This document shows, in pieces, positions 8,248 through 16,835 of a DNA stretch of 64,000 nt (position 1 is the first letter of the stretch; each line of letters begins with the position of its first letter). The position numbers were made by a program, and so were the translations under genes. Where the stretch lies: contig NZ_WTYA01000002.1 of NCBI RefSeq assembly GCF_009828025.1, positions 1 through 64,000 on the forward strand, written 5' to 3'. Under the pieces are notes generated by a model, which made no database searches, was not told the origin of the DNA, and saw only the letters and a list, made by a program, of their open reading frames with translations. The stretch is from Qipengyuania algicida. GTDB lineage: Bacteria > Pseudomonadota > Alphaproteobacteria > Sphingomonadales > Sphingomonadaceae.

Positions 8248-9797
8248 CCACCGCTACACCGCCCGATTTCACCATTGCCCCTGCTTTCGATGCGCAGGGC
8301 GAACCGATCGCTTCGACCGGCAAGACTGCCTGCGTGATCGGCGCGGGATTTGGCGGGCTTGCACTGGCAATCCGGCTGCAATCTGCCGGGATCGCGACCA
8401 CGCTGATCGAAGCGCGCGACAAGCCTGGCGGGCGCGGCTATTTCTGGGAGCGGGACGGGTTCACCTTCGATGGCGGGCCGACGGTCATCACCGACCCCGA
8501 TTGCCTTCGCGAGCTGTGGGCGCTGACCGGCCATACGATGTCTGACGATATCGAGCTGATGGAAGTCACCCCCTTCTATCGCCTGAGCTGGCCTGACGGC
8601 ACGCAATTCGATTATTCCAACGACGAAAACCGGCTGTTCACCGAAATCGCCCGCCTCAACCCCGCCGATGTCGCCGGTTACCAGCGCTTCCTCGAATACT
8701 CCGCCGGGGTCTACGAGGAGGGCTATGTCAAATTGGGCCATGTGCCCTTCCTCGATTTCAAATCGATGCTGAAGGCCGCGCCCGCGCTGATGACGAAGCA
8801 GGCATGGCGCAGCGTCTATTCGATGGTGAGCCATTACGTCGAGAACGAGAAGCTGCGCGAGGCGTTCAGCTTTCACACGTTACTGGTCGGCGGCAATCCG
8901 ATGACCACCAGCGCGATCTATGCGCTGATCCACAAGCTGGAAAAGGACGGCGGCGTGTGGTGGGCAAAGGGCGGCACCAACCGCCTCGTCGCCGCGATGG
9001 TCACCCATTTCGAACGGATCGGCGGCACGGTGCGGATGCACGATCCGGTGACCTGCATCCATACTTTCGGAACGCGCGCGAGCGAGGTGGAAACCGCCTC
9101 GGGCTGGAAAGAACGGTTCGATGCGGTCGCCAGCAATGGCGACCTGATGCACACCTATCGACAGCTTCTGGGCCACACCAAGCGCGGCGACAAATACGCG
9201 CGCAGCCTTGCCAAGAAACGGTTTTCGCCCGGCCTGTTCGTGGTCCATTTCGGGGTGGAGGGAGCATGGCCCGGCATACCCCATCACTCGATCCTGTTCG
9301 GGCCACGCTACAAGGGCCTGCTGGAAGACATTTACGATCGCGGCGTGCTGCCAGCGGATTTCTCGATCTACCTCCACCACCCCACTGTGACCGACCCCAG
9401 CGTCGCGCCCGAAGGCATGAGCACCTTCTATGCGCTCGTCCCCGTCGCCCACATGGGCAAGCTGGCAATCGATTGGGAACAGATCGGTCCGCTGCTCGAA
9501 CAGCGCATCCTGGAGGAGATCGAGCGGCGACTGATCCCCGGCCTCAAGGACCGCATCGTGACCAAGTTCCACTATGCCCCGCGCGATTTCGCACATGATC
9601 TCAGCGCGCACCTGGGCAGCGCGTTCAGCCTCGAACCGATCCTGACGCAGAGCGCCTATTTCCGTGCACACAATCGCGACGACGTGATCGAAAACCTCTA
9701 CCTCGTCGGTGCAGGTACGCATCCGGGCGCAGGCATTCCCGGCGTGGTCGGCAGCGCCAAGGCCACCGCCGCGCTGATGATGGAGGACCTGGCGTGA
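8244..9797 (+). CDS. crtI: Phytoene desaturase CrtI
   Basis: The enzyme performs successive desaturations of phytoene to lycopene. The 517-residue protein shows the N-terminal FAD-binding motif CVIGAGFGGLALAIRL and PGGRGYFWERDGFTFDGGPT, and the C-terminal bacterial phytoene dehydrogenase signature around NLYLVGAGTHPGAGIPGV. The frame is open for 39 more codons upstream, but I chose the GTG at 8244: it overlaps the crtY stop as GTGA, has an AGAGGA ribosome site, and gives the usual CrtI length. It lies between crtY and a small exported protein, each with a four-base overlap. Confidence 0.96.
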   Translation: MTTATPPDFTIAPAFDAQGEPIASTGKTACVIGAGFGGLALAIRLQSAGIATTLIEARDKPGGRGYFWERDGFTFDGGPTVITDPDCLRELWALTGHTMSDDIELMEVTPFYRLSWPDGTQFDYSNDENRLFTEIARLNPADVAGYQRFLEYSAGVYEEGYVKLGHVPFLDFKSMLKAAPALMTKQAWRSVYSMVSHYVENEKLREAFSFHTLLVGGNPMTTSAIYALIHKLEKDGGVWWAKGGTNRLVAAMVTHFERIGGTVRMHDPVTCIHTFGTRASEVETASGWKERFDAVASNGDLMHTYRQLLGHTKRGDKYARSLAKKRFSPGLFVVHFGVEGAWPGIPHHSILFGPRYKGLLEDIYDRGVLPADFSIYLHHPTVTDPSVAPEGMSTFYALVPVAHMGKLAIDWEQIGPLLEQRILEEIERRLIPGLKDRIVTKFHYAPRDFAHDLSAHLGSAFSLEPILTQSAYFRAHNRDDVIENLYLVGAGTHPGAGIPGVVGSAKATAALMMEDLA

Positions 9798-10201
9798 TGA
9801 GCCCCCTCGCCACTGCCTGTGCCGCTGCGATAATGGCCGCATTCCTCGCCGCCCCCGCTGGGGCGCGGGATATGGTGCTGCTGCACGAAACGCAGGCCCA
9901 CAATCGCATCCTGCTCGACCGCGACAGCCTGAGCATTACCAAGCAGTTCGATCGCACTTTGCGTGAAGGCATGGTGTCGCTCGATAACAGCGTCAGCACC
10001 GCAGCGGTCAACCTCTACGCCGCCGATGTCAGGGTGCAGGCCGATTGCGCCACGGGTCAATTGGCGGTGCTGTACGCGCGCGCCTATTCGCCGGACGGCA
10101 GCCCTTCACCCAGCTCCTTCACCCCCACACCGCATGAACTGGCCAAGCCTGCCACTCTGTTCGAGCGGATTGTCTACAAAAGGATTTGTCAGTCACGATG
10201 A
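9794..10201 (+). CDS. Small exported protein of unknown function in the crt operon
   Basis: The 135-residue protein begins with a signal peptide (hydrophobic core, AGA-R cleavage near residue 25) and is probably periplasmic. The mature part has two cysteines (ADCATG, KRICQ) that could form a disulphide, and a pattern ILLDRDSLSI faintly like surface-adhesin-E-type domains. I cannot assign a function. Start is GTG 9794 (GTGA overlap with crtI) or the next ATG at 9797. It also overlaps the following LOG gene by four bases (ATGA), so it is translated as part of the carotenoid operon. Confidence 0.8.
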   Translation: MMSPLATACAAAIMAAFLAAPAGARDMVLLHETQAHNRILLDRDSLSITKQFDRTLREGMVSLDNSVSTAAVNLYAADVRVQADCATGQLAVLYARAYSPDGSPSPSSFTPTPHELAKPATLFERIVYKRICQSR

Positions 10202-10779
10202 AGCGTATTGCCGTCTATTGCGGGTCCGCCACCCCCGCAGATCCGCGTTACATGGAATTTGCCCGCGAAGTGGGCCGCTCTCTGGCAGAGCGCGGGATCG
10301 GTATCGTCTACGGCGGCGGAAGGCTCGGGCTGATGGGGGCGGTCGCATCCTCCGCGCTTGCCGCAGGGGGCGAGGTGATCGGCGTGATCCCAGACGCGCT
10401 CGCCAGCGCGGAAGTGGCCAACACCGATTGCACGCAGCTGATCAAGGTCGGCGGGATGCACGAACGCAAGCAGACCTTCACCGATCTGTGCGATGGTTTC
10501 CTCACCATCCCGGGCGGCGTGGGAACGATGGACGAATTGTGGGAGGCAATGAGCTGGGCGCAGTTGGGCTATCACAGCAAGCCGGTCGGCCTGCTCAACG
10601 CTTTCGGCTTCTACGACCATCTGATCGTTTTCAACCGCCACATGGCCGAGGTCGGCTTCGTGCGGCCCGCCCATCAGAATATCCTGATCGCAGCGGACAC
10701 GTTAAGCGAATTGTTGGAATTGATGGCTAGCCATCGCCCGCACACACCGATCTTTGCAATGACAGCGGACGACCTCTGA
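10198..10779 (+). CDS. LOG-family nucleoside-5'-monophosphate phosphoribohydrolase
   Basis: The family releases the base from cytokinin or purine nucleoside 5'-monophosphates, or acts as a general nucleotide hydrolase. The 193-residue protein carries the Rossmann-like start (IAVYCGSATPADP), GGGRLGLMGAVA, and the hallmark motif PGGVGTMDE followed by a conserved W. The ATG at 10198 overlaps the upstream stop as ATGA and starts exactly at MKRIAVYCGS as in homologues. Position between crtI and crtB is unusual for this enzyme. Its stop codon region overlaps the proposed crtB start (CTGA). Confidence 0.93.
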   Translation: MKRIAVYCGSATPADPRYMEFAREVGRSLAERGIGIVYGGGRLGLMGAVASSALAAGGEVIGVIPDALASAEVANTDCTQLIKVGGMHERKQTFTDLCDGFLTIPGGVGTMDELWEAMSWAQLGYHSKPVGLLNAFGFYDHLIVFNRHMAEVGFVRPAHQNILIAADTLSELLELMASHRPHTPIFAMTADDL

Positions 10780-11813
10780 CCAACACGCGCTCCCTTGCCC
10801 CTTCGCGCTTCATCCGCAGCACGCCCGTCCGCGCGGGCGGTGGGCGCGAGCGCACGGCGCTGGTCGCAAGTGCGAAAGCGGCGATAAGCGAGGGATCGCA
10901 CTCCTTCGCCGCCGCCAGTCGCCTCTTCGACCGCCGGACGCGCGAGAGGTGCTGGCTATTCTACGCCTGGTGCCGCCGGTGCGACGATATTGTCGACGCG
11001 CAGCACGCAGGACATCCGCTGGCCGAAAACGACCATATCGATGCCGAGCTGCTCAAGAATGCCGAGGACCGGCTGCAAGCCATCCGCGTGTTGACCCGCC
11101 GCGCGTTCGAACGTCAGCCGACCGCCGATCCGGCTTTCGACGGGCTGGGCCTGCTGGCTGAGGAATGTGGGCTGACCCCGGACATGGCAGAGGATATCAT
11201 TGCCGGTTTCGCGCTGGACGTGGCCGAATGGCGTCCGCGGACCGAGGGCGACCTGATGCGCTATTGCTACCACGTCGCGGGCGCGGTGGGCATTGCCATG
11301 GCCAAGATCATGGGCGTTCCCGGCGATGATGGCGACACGCTAGACCGTGCCTGCGATCTGGGGCTGGCGTTTCAACTCGCCAATATCGCGCGCGACGTGA
11401 TCGAAGATGACGCCAACGGGCGCTGTTATATTCCCACCGACTGGCTGGTCGAGCTGGACCTGCCGCCCGGCGGGCTGGCCTGGCCGCAAAACCGCGAAAA
11501 GCTCGCGACGCTGATGCCGCGCATGATCGCGCTGATGGAGCGTTATGCGGCAGCCTCCAGGCTCGGCGCGGCGCGGCTCGCTTTTCGCCAGCGCTGGGCG
11601 GTGCTTGCCGCCGCGCGGATCTACACCGATATCGGGCACAAGGTGCTCGCCGCCGCGGCGCAGGCGTGGGACCGGCGGATTGTCGTCACGCGGCGCGAAA
11701 AGCTCGTTCACGTCGCGCGTGCTTTGCGCGAAGCTTTGCGCAACAAGCCCGAAGCGCCCGCCGAACCGATCGACTGGACACGCCACGATTTCAGGCCGGT
11801 TGCCGGGTGGTAG
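10776..11813 (+). CDS. crtB: Phytoene synthase CrtB, non-canonical start
   Basis: The enzyme joins two geranylgeranyl diphosphates to phytoene. The protein shows both Asp-rich diphosphate/Mg sites: RRCDDIVD (coded at 10974-10997) and NIARDVIEDDANGRCYIP, plus SFAAASRLFDRRTRERCW upstream. No ATG, GTG or TTG occurs in frame between the upstream stop at 10728-10730 and the first Asp motif. The first canonical start (GTG 11088) would delete that catalytic motif. I place the start at the CTG of 10776, which overlaps the LOG stop as CTGA and repeats the four-base-overlap pattern of the operon; a CTG at 10860 or an ATT/ATC/ATA codon is also possible. The product would be about 345 residues, slightly long for CrtB. 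Confidence 0.9.
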   Translation: MTNTRSLAPSRFIRSTPVRAGGGRERTALVASAKAAISEGSHSFAAASRLFDRRTRERCWLFYAWCRRCDDIVDAQHAGHPLAENDHIDAELLKNAEDRLQAIRVLTRRAFERQPTADPAFDGLGLLAEECGLTPDMAEDIIAGFALDVAEWRPRTEGDLMRYCYHVAGAVGIAMAKIMGVPGDDGDTLDRACDLGLAFQLANIARDVIEDDANGRCYIPTDWLVELDLPPGGLAWPQNREKLATLMPRMIALMERYAAASRLGAARLAFRQRWAVLAAARIYTDIGHKVLAAAAQAWDRRIVVTRREKLVHVARALREALRNKPEAPAEPIDWTRHDFRPVAGW

Positions 11814-11850
11814 CTTGAAGCGCTGGCCAGTGCGGGCTAGCGCAGCATCC

Positions 11851-13833
11851 ATGATATCCAAGCTTCTCATCGCCAACCGTGGCGAGATTGCCTGCCGCAT
11901 CATCCGCACTGCGCGGGAAATGGGGATTGCGACGGTCGCTGTCTATTCCGATGCCGATGCCAAGGCGCTGCATGTCCGCTCGGCCGACGAGGCGGTGCAT
12001 ATCGGCCCCTCGCCCGCTGCCGAGAGCTATCTGGTGGGCGAAAAGATCATCGCCGCCGCGAAACAGACCGGTGCCGAGGCGATCCATCCCGGCTATGGGT
12101 TTCTCAGCGAGAACGCAGGGTTTGCGCAAGCGGTGATCGATGCCGGTCTGATCTGGGTCGGACCGAAGCCTTCGAGCATCGAGGCGATGGGGCTGAAGGA
12201 TGCCGCCAAGAAGCTGATGCGCGAGGCGGGTGTGCCCGTGACGCCGGGCTATGATGGTGACGACCAGAGCCCCGAACGGCTGAAGCAGGAGGCCGATGCG
12301 ATCGGCTATCCCGTGCTGATCAAGGCGGTCGCGGGCGGCGGCGGCAAGGGCATGCGCAAGGTCGATGCGCCCGAAGATTTCCTCTCCTCGCTCGAAAGCT
12401 GCAAGCGCGAGGCCAAGGCCAGCTTTTCCAACGACGAGGTGCTGCTGGAAAAATGGATCACCAGCCCCCGCCATATCGAGGTGCAGGTGTTCGGAGACAG
12501 CCATGGCAATGTCGTCCATTTGTTCGAGCGCGACTGCTCGCTCCAGCGCCGCCACCAGAAGGTGATCGAGGAAGCCCCTGCCCCCGGCATGGGCGAGGAC
12601 ACCCGCGAACAGCTCTGCGCCGCCGCCGTGCGCGCGGCCAAGGCAGTCGGTTACGAGGGCGCAGGCACGATCGAATTCATTGCCGATGCCAGCGAAGGCC
12701 TGCGCGCCGACCGCATCTTTTTCATGGAGATGAACACGCGGCTTCAGGTCGAACATCCGGTGACCGAGGAGATCACCAAGGTCGACCTGGTGGAGTGGCA
12801 GCTTCGCGTTGCGAGCGGTGAGCCGATTCCGCTGAAGCAGGAGGAGCTGAGCATCAACGGCCATGCCATAGAGGCTCGGCTTTATGCTGAGGATCCGGCA
12901 AAGGGGTTTCTGCCGAGTACGGGGCGGTTGGATCACCTTCACTTGGATACTGATTTACCCACCCCATTCGCCATGTTCAGATATATAGAAAACGGCGGCT
13001 TTGAGGGGCTCGAGTTCGGTGCGGAAGCCCCCGCCCCCTTGCGGATCGAAACCGGTGTCGAGCAAGGCTCGGAAGTATCGCCCTACTATGATCCGATGAT
13101 CGCGAAACTGGTAGTATCCGCCATCGATCGAGTTGCGGCGGTCAAGCGTCTTGCGGAAGTTTGCGGCAAGGTAGAGGTTTGGCCAATCCGCACGAATGCG
13201 GCATTTCTGTCTCGTCTTTTGCAAGAAGAACCCTTCCTTGCTGGCGAAGTGACGACCGCGTTCATCGGCGAGGTTGGCGACAACCTTGCTCAACCGCTTT
13301 CCCTCCCCGACGACGATGCGGCCATGGCGCTAGGCTTATTGCAAAGGGAGGCAGAACCAGATCAAGGCAGCTTGGGACCACAGGGTTTTCGGCTTAATGC
13401 AGCTCGGCGGAATAGTGCCACCATTTTTGTCGACGGCATTGCCAGGGACGTCGTGCTTCCGGACACCAACTTCCCATCTTGGGCGCACAGCAAGACGATC
13501 ACGGACAATCTGGTACGCGACACGGGCGATCTCATCCTGTTCGCCGCTGGCAGCCCGCATCGCGTCACCCTGCGATCTCCTGCGGACTCTGGGGCGCAGG
13601 CCCACGATGGCGCCATCATCGCCCCCATGCCGGGCAAGGTCATCGCGGTCGATGTGGCCGAGGGCGACAGCGTCACCGCTGGCCAGCGGTTGATGGTGCT
13701 CGAGGCGATGAAGATGGAGCACGCGCTCACCGCGCCGTTCGACGGGACCGTCACCGAACTGTCCGCCGAGACAGGCGGACAGGTGCAGGTCGAGGCGGTG
13801 CTCGCCGTGGTGGAGCCTGTTTCCCACGAATAG
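11851..13833 (+). CDS. Biotin carboxylase/biotin-carrier alpha subunit of an acyl-CoA carboxylase
   Basis: This subunit carboxylates its own biotin using ATP and bicarbonate, in the cytosol. The 660-residue protein has the biotin carboxylase N domain (LLIANRGEIACRIIRTA), the ATP-grasp loop KAVAGGGGKGMRKV, the EMNTRLQVEHPVTE active-site block, and a C-terminal biotinyl domain with EAMKMEHAL, biotin-Lys621. Size and layout match propionyl-CoA or methylcrotonyl-CoA carboxylase alpha subunits; the beta subunit follows. The ATG at 11851 starts at MISKLLIANRGE as in homologues. The region coding residues about 343-570 has visibly lower GC and different codon choice than the flanks, and the join after GRLDHLHL holds roughly 25 extra residues. 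The exact acyl substrate cannot be fixed. Confidence 0.9.
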   Translation: MISKLLIANRGEIACRIIRTAREMGIATVAVYSDADAKALHVRSADEAVHIGPSPAAESYLVGEKIIAAAKQTGAEAIHPGYGFLSENAGFAQAVIDAGLIWVGPKPSSIEAMGLKDAAKKLMREAGVPVTPGYDGDDQSPERLKQEADAIGYPVLIKAVAGGGGKGMRKVDAPEDFLSSLESCKREAKASFSNDEVLLEKWITSPRHIEVQVFGDSHGNVVHLFERDCSLQRRHQKVIEEAPAPGMGEDTREQLCAAAVRAAKAVGYEGAGTIEFIADASEGLRADRIFFMEMNTRLQVEHPVTEEITKVDLVEWQLRVASGEPIPLKQEELSINGHAIEARLYAEDPAKGFLPSTGRLDHLHLDTDLPTPFAMFRYIENGGFEGLEFGAEAPAPLRIETGVEQGSEVSPYYDPMIAKLVVSAIDRVAAVKRLAEVCGKVEVWPIRTNAAFLSRLLQEEPFLAGEVTTAFIGEVGDNLAQPLSLPDDDAAMALGLLQREAEPDQGSLGPQGFRLNAARRNSATIFVDGIARDVVLPDTNFPSWAHSKTITDNLVRDTGDLILFAAGSPHRVTLRSPADSGAQAHDGAIIAPMPGKVIAVDVAEGDSVTAGQRLMVLEAMKMEHALTAPFDGTVTELSAETGGQVQVEAVLAVVEPVSHE

Positions 13834-13835
13834 GC

Positions 13836-13912
13836 GTCATCCCAGCGAAAGCTGGGATCGCCATCGACTCAGCGCGACACCGACAGCGGTCCCAGCTTTC
13901 GCTGGGACGACG
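13836..13912. repeat. REP-like palindrome pair
   Basis: Two copies of a hairpin-forming unit lie in opposite orientation in the carboxylase intergenic gap: TCCCAGCGAAAGCTGGGA ending near 13857, and TCCCAGCTTTCGCTGGGA starting at 13890. Each can fold with a 6-7 bp stem and a four-base loop (GAAA or TTTC), and the whole pair can also pair with itself. The sense reading 'VIPAKAGI' is a familiar signature of REP elements in alphaproteobacterial and xanthomonad genomes. It may stabilise the upstream mRNA or lower expression of the beta subunit. Confidence 0.85.
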
Positions 13913-13931
13913 GCTTGGTTATGGGTCAGCT

Positions 13932-15482
13932 ATGAGCTGGGCAAAAGAACTCGATGAACTGCGCGCACGCGAACAACTCGCCGAGCAGATGGGCGGCACC
14001 GACAAGGTCGCTCGCCAGCATGGACGCGGCAAGATGGATGCGCGCGCAAGGCTTGCCGCGCTGGTCGATCCCGGCAGTTTCCGCGAGATCGGCAAGATCG
14101 CTGGGAAAGGCTCCTATGACGATGACGGCAATATCGCGTCAGTCCTGCCCGCCCCCTTCCTTTTCGGCAAGGCCCTGATCAACGGGCGACCCGTGGTCGC
14201 CACCGCCGACGATTTCACCATTCGCGGGGGCGCGGCGGATGCCGGGATCAGCCGCAAAATGGTGCAGGCGGAAAAGATGGCACACGAGCTGCGGTTGCCC
14301 ATCATCCGCATGATCGACGGCACTGGCGGCGGCGGCTCGGTCAAGACGCTCGAAATGATCGGCGCAACCTACATTCCCGCCGTCCCCGGATGGTCGGATG
14401 TAGTGAAAAACCTCGATACCGTGCCGGTCGTCGCGCTCGCGCTGGGGCCGACCGCGGGGCTCGGCGCGGCGCGTGCCATCGCCAGCCATTATTCGGTCAT
14501 GGTCAAGGGCCTCAGCCAGATCTTTGCCGCCGGTCCCGCCGTGGTCGACGGGCTGGGCGATGCCTACAAGGGCTCGGACGACCACAGCCAGGCCAAGGAA
14601 GATCTCGGCGGCAGCGCCATCCATACCCGCAACGGCGTGGTCGATGACGAGGTGGGATCCGAGGCCGAAGCCTTCGCCCGCGCGCGTCATTTCCTCTCCT
14701 TCATGCCCGAATACGCCGGGCAGCCCGCGCGCCGCACCGCCAGCATCGATCCGGTCGACCGGCGCGAGGAAGATCTGCTGAGCCTCGTCCCGCGCGATCC
14801 GAAACAGGTCTATTCAATGCGCCGCTGTCTGGAGATGGTGTTTGATTCCGGCACCGTGTTCGAGATCGGGCGGATGTGGGGCCGCACCTGCATCACCGCC
14901 CTCGCCCGCCTCGATGGCTGGCCGGTAATGGTGCTCGCCAGCGACCCGAGCTATCTCGGTGGGAGCTGGGATGCCAAGACATCGGAAAAGGTCGAGCGGT
15001 TCGTGAAGCTGGCCGATCTGTTTCGCCTGCCCATCGTCCATCTGGTCGACAATCCCGGCTTCATGATCGGTCGCGAGGCGGAAATGGCAGGCACGATCCG
15101 CTATGGCGTGCAGGCGATGAATGCGATCTACAAGGCGAGTGTGCCGCTGGCGTCCGTCGTGCTGCGCCGCGCCTATGGCATTGCGGGTAGCGCGATGAGT
15201 AACGCTGAAACCTATCAGTACCGTTATTGCTGGCCTTCGGGCGACTGGGGCAGCCTGCCGATCGCGGGTGGGCTGGAAGTCGCCTACAAGTCCGACCTCG
15301 AAGCAGCGGACGATCCCGCCGCCGAACTCGAAGCGATCCGCGATCGGCTGGCCAAGGTCACCTCGCCCTTCCGCAGCGCCGAACGCTTCAATGTCGAGGA
15401 CATCATCGACCCGCGCGATACCCGCCCACTACTGTGCGAATTTGCCCAGCTGGCGTGGCGCAGGCTCGGCAGCGAGGCTTAG
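13932..15482 (+). CDS. Carboxyltransferase beta subunit of an acyl-CoA carboxylase
   Basis: The subunit moves the carboxyl group from biotin to an acyl-CoA. The 516-residue protein has the two crotonase-like carboxyltransferase halves, with the acyl-CoA-site glycines (DGTGGGGSVKTLEMIG) and the C-terminal block GREAEMAGTIRYG and RRAYGIAGSAMSN. It matches propionyl-CoA/methylcrotonyl-CoA carboxylase beta subunits in length and pairs with the alpha subunit 98 bases upstream across the REP element. The ATG at 13932 gives the homologous start MSWAKELDELR. Its stop overlaps the convergent MFS gene by four bases. Confidence 0.92.
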   Translation: MSWAKELDELRAREQLAEQMGGTDKVARQHGRGKMDARARLAALVDPGSFREIGKIAGKGSYDDDGNIASVLPAPFLFGKALINGRPVVATADDFTIRGGAADAGISRKMVQAEKMAHELRLPIIRMIDGTGGGGSVKTLEMIGATYIPAVPGWSDVVKNLDTVPVVALALGPTAGLGAARAIASHYSVMVKGLSQIFAAGPAVVDGLGDAYKGSDDHSQAKEDLGGSAIHTRNGVVDDEVGSEAEAFARARHFLSFMPEYAGQPARRTASIDPVDRREEDLLSLVPRDPKQVYSMRRCLEMVFDSGTVFEIGRMWGRTCITALARLDGWPVMVLASDPSYLGGSWDAKTSEKVERFVKLADLFRLPIVHLVDNPGFMIGREAEMAGTIRYGVQAMNAIYKASVPLASVVLRRAYGIAGSAMSNAETYQYRYCWPSGDWGSLPIAGGLEVAYKSDLEAADDPAAELEAIRDRLAKVTSPFRSAERFNVEDIIDPRDTRPLLCEFAQLAWRRLGSEA

Positions 15483-16747
15483 TGAAACTGGCTCATGGAG
15501 GGAATCTTGCGCGCCGTGCCCGGACGGGTGAACAGCTTGCCGTGTTCGCTGAACAGCACCAGCGCGAGCGTCACCAGGCTGCATAGCAACAGCGCGAAAG
15601 CCAACGGCCTTGCGCTGCCGTCATAGAACTGGCCGATCACGATCCCCGTTCCTGCACCCAGGATCATGCGAACAAAGGATTGCGCGCTCGACGCGGAACC
15701 GGCGGCACGTTCGAACGGCTGCATCGCGATCGAGCTGAAATTGGCGCCGGTGAAGCCGAGCAGGCAAAGGTTCGCCGACATCAGCGGCACGAACAGCCAC
15801 AAATTGCCACCCTGCGTCAGCGACGCATAGACCTGCATCACCGATACGACCACGAAGGCGACCAGCGCCGTGTGCGAAACCCGGCGCGCGCCGAACCGTT
15901 CGACGATCCGCGAATTGAGGAAGCTCGACAGCGCCAGCGTCGATGCGGTGACGCCGAAGATCACCGGAAACATGTCACCCGCGCCGAAGTGCTCACCCAC
16001 CAGCTGCTGCGCGGAATTGATGTAGCCGAACACAGCCCCGAAGGTCAGCCCGCTCCCCAGCACATAGCCGATCGCCGCGCGGGTGCGGAACGTCAGCAGC
16101 AGATTGTGCAGCGCATGGGTAAAGTCGAGTGCCTGCCGGTCTTCCGGGTGCATGGTTTCGGGCAGACGCGCCCACGCCCACACCAGCACGAGCAATGCCA
16201 GAGCTGCGATCACCACGAACACATAATGCCATGTTGCGAAGGTCAGCACCGCCTGCCCCACGCTGGGCGCGAGCACCGGCACGACCATGAAGACGATGAA
16301 GATGGTCGACAGCAGCCGCGCCATCGTATCGCCTTCGAACCGGTCGCGGATGATCGCGGCGGGCAGCACGCCCAGTCCCGCCGCGCCGAACCCTTGCAAA
16401 GCGCGCAGGCCCAGCAGAGCATCGAAACTCGGCGCAAGCGCACATAGCAACGCGGTCACGACATAACAGCCCAGCACCCCGAACAGCACGCGCCGCCGCC
16501 CAAAGCGATCGGCCAGCGCGCCGGGAATCAGGCAACCGACGCCGTTCGCCAGCAGGTAAATGCCCACCACCAGCTGGCGTTCGTTGGGATCGGTCACCCC
16601 GAACCCTTGGGCGATCTGTTCCAGCGCGGGCAGCATTCCATCGATTGCCAGCGCGCCAAGGCTCATCACCGCAGCCATCAGCGCGATGAACTCGGGCCGG
16701 CGCAGGCTGCGGCCGCTCGTGTCGCTGGCGGTGATGGCGGTACTCAT
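15479..16747 (-). CDS. Bcr/CflA-type MFS drug-resistance transporter
   Basis: The protein, about 422 residues, has twelve predicted hydrophobic helices. It shows the MFS loop motif GALADRFGRRRVL between helices 2 and 3 and the motif-C-like VPVLAPSVGQAVL in helix 5 that marks drug:proton antiporters such as Bcr/CflA. It probably exports small toxic compounds across the inner membrane. The start at 16747 (MSTAITASD) is preferred; MALR at 16759 and an ATG at 16783 are alternatives. It is convergent with the carboxylase beta gene and divergent from dinB. Confidence 0.85.
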   Translation of the reverse strand: MSTAITASDTSGRSLRRPEFIALMAAVMSLGALAIDGMLPALEQIAQGFGVTDPNERQLVVGIYLLANGVGCLIPGALADRFGRRRVLFGVLGCYVVTALLCALAPSFDALLGLRALQGFGAAGLGVLPAAIIRDRFEGDTMARLLSTIFIVFMVVPVLAPSVGQAVLTFATWHYVFVVIAALALLVLVWAWARLPETMHPEDRQALDFTHALHNLLLTFRTRAAIGYVLGSGLTFGAVFGYINSAQQLVGEHFGAGDMFPVIFGVTASTLALSSFLNSRIVERFGARRVSHTALVAFVVVSVMQVYASLTQGGNLWLFVPLMSANLCLLGFTGANFSSIAMQPFERAAGSASSAQSFVRMILGAGTGIVIGQFYDGSARPLAFALLLCSLVTLALVLFSEHGKLFTRPGTARKIPSMSQFH

Positions 16748-16835
16748 GCGCAGCGCCATGCCTGTTGCGCTGCAACAAGCCAAGAGGATTGCGCGCGATC
16801 TTTCCTTACGCCCCCGTCAAGCCTAGCTTCGGGCG

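Noticed and set aside
11088-11813. Shorter crtB starting at GTG 11088
   Set aside because: It would lose the first catalytic Asp motif, so the real start must be upstream.
13921-13935. Five-codon ORF just before the carboxylase beta start
   Set aside because: No ribosome site and no sign of conservation; it is a chance ATG.
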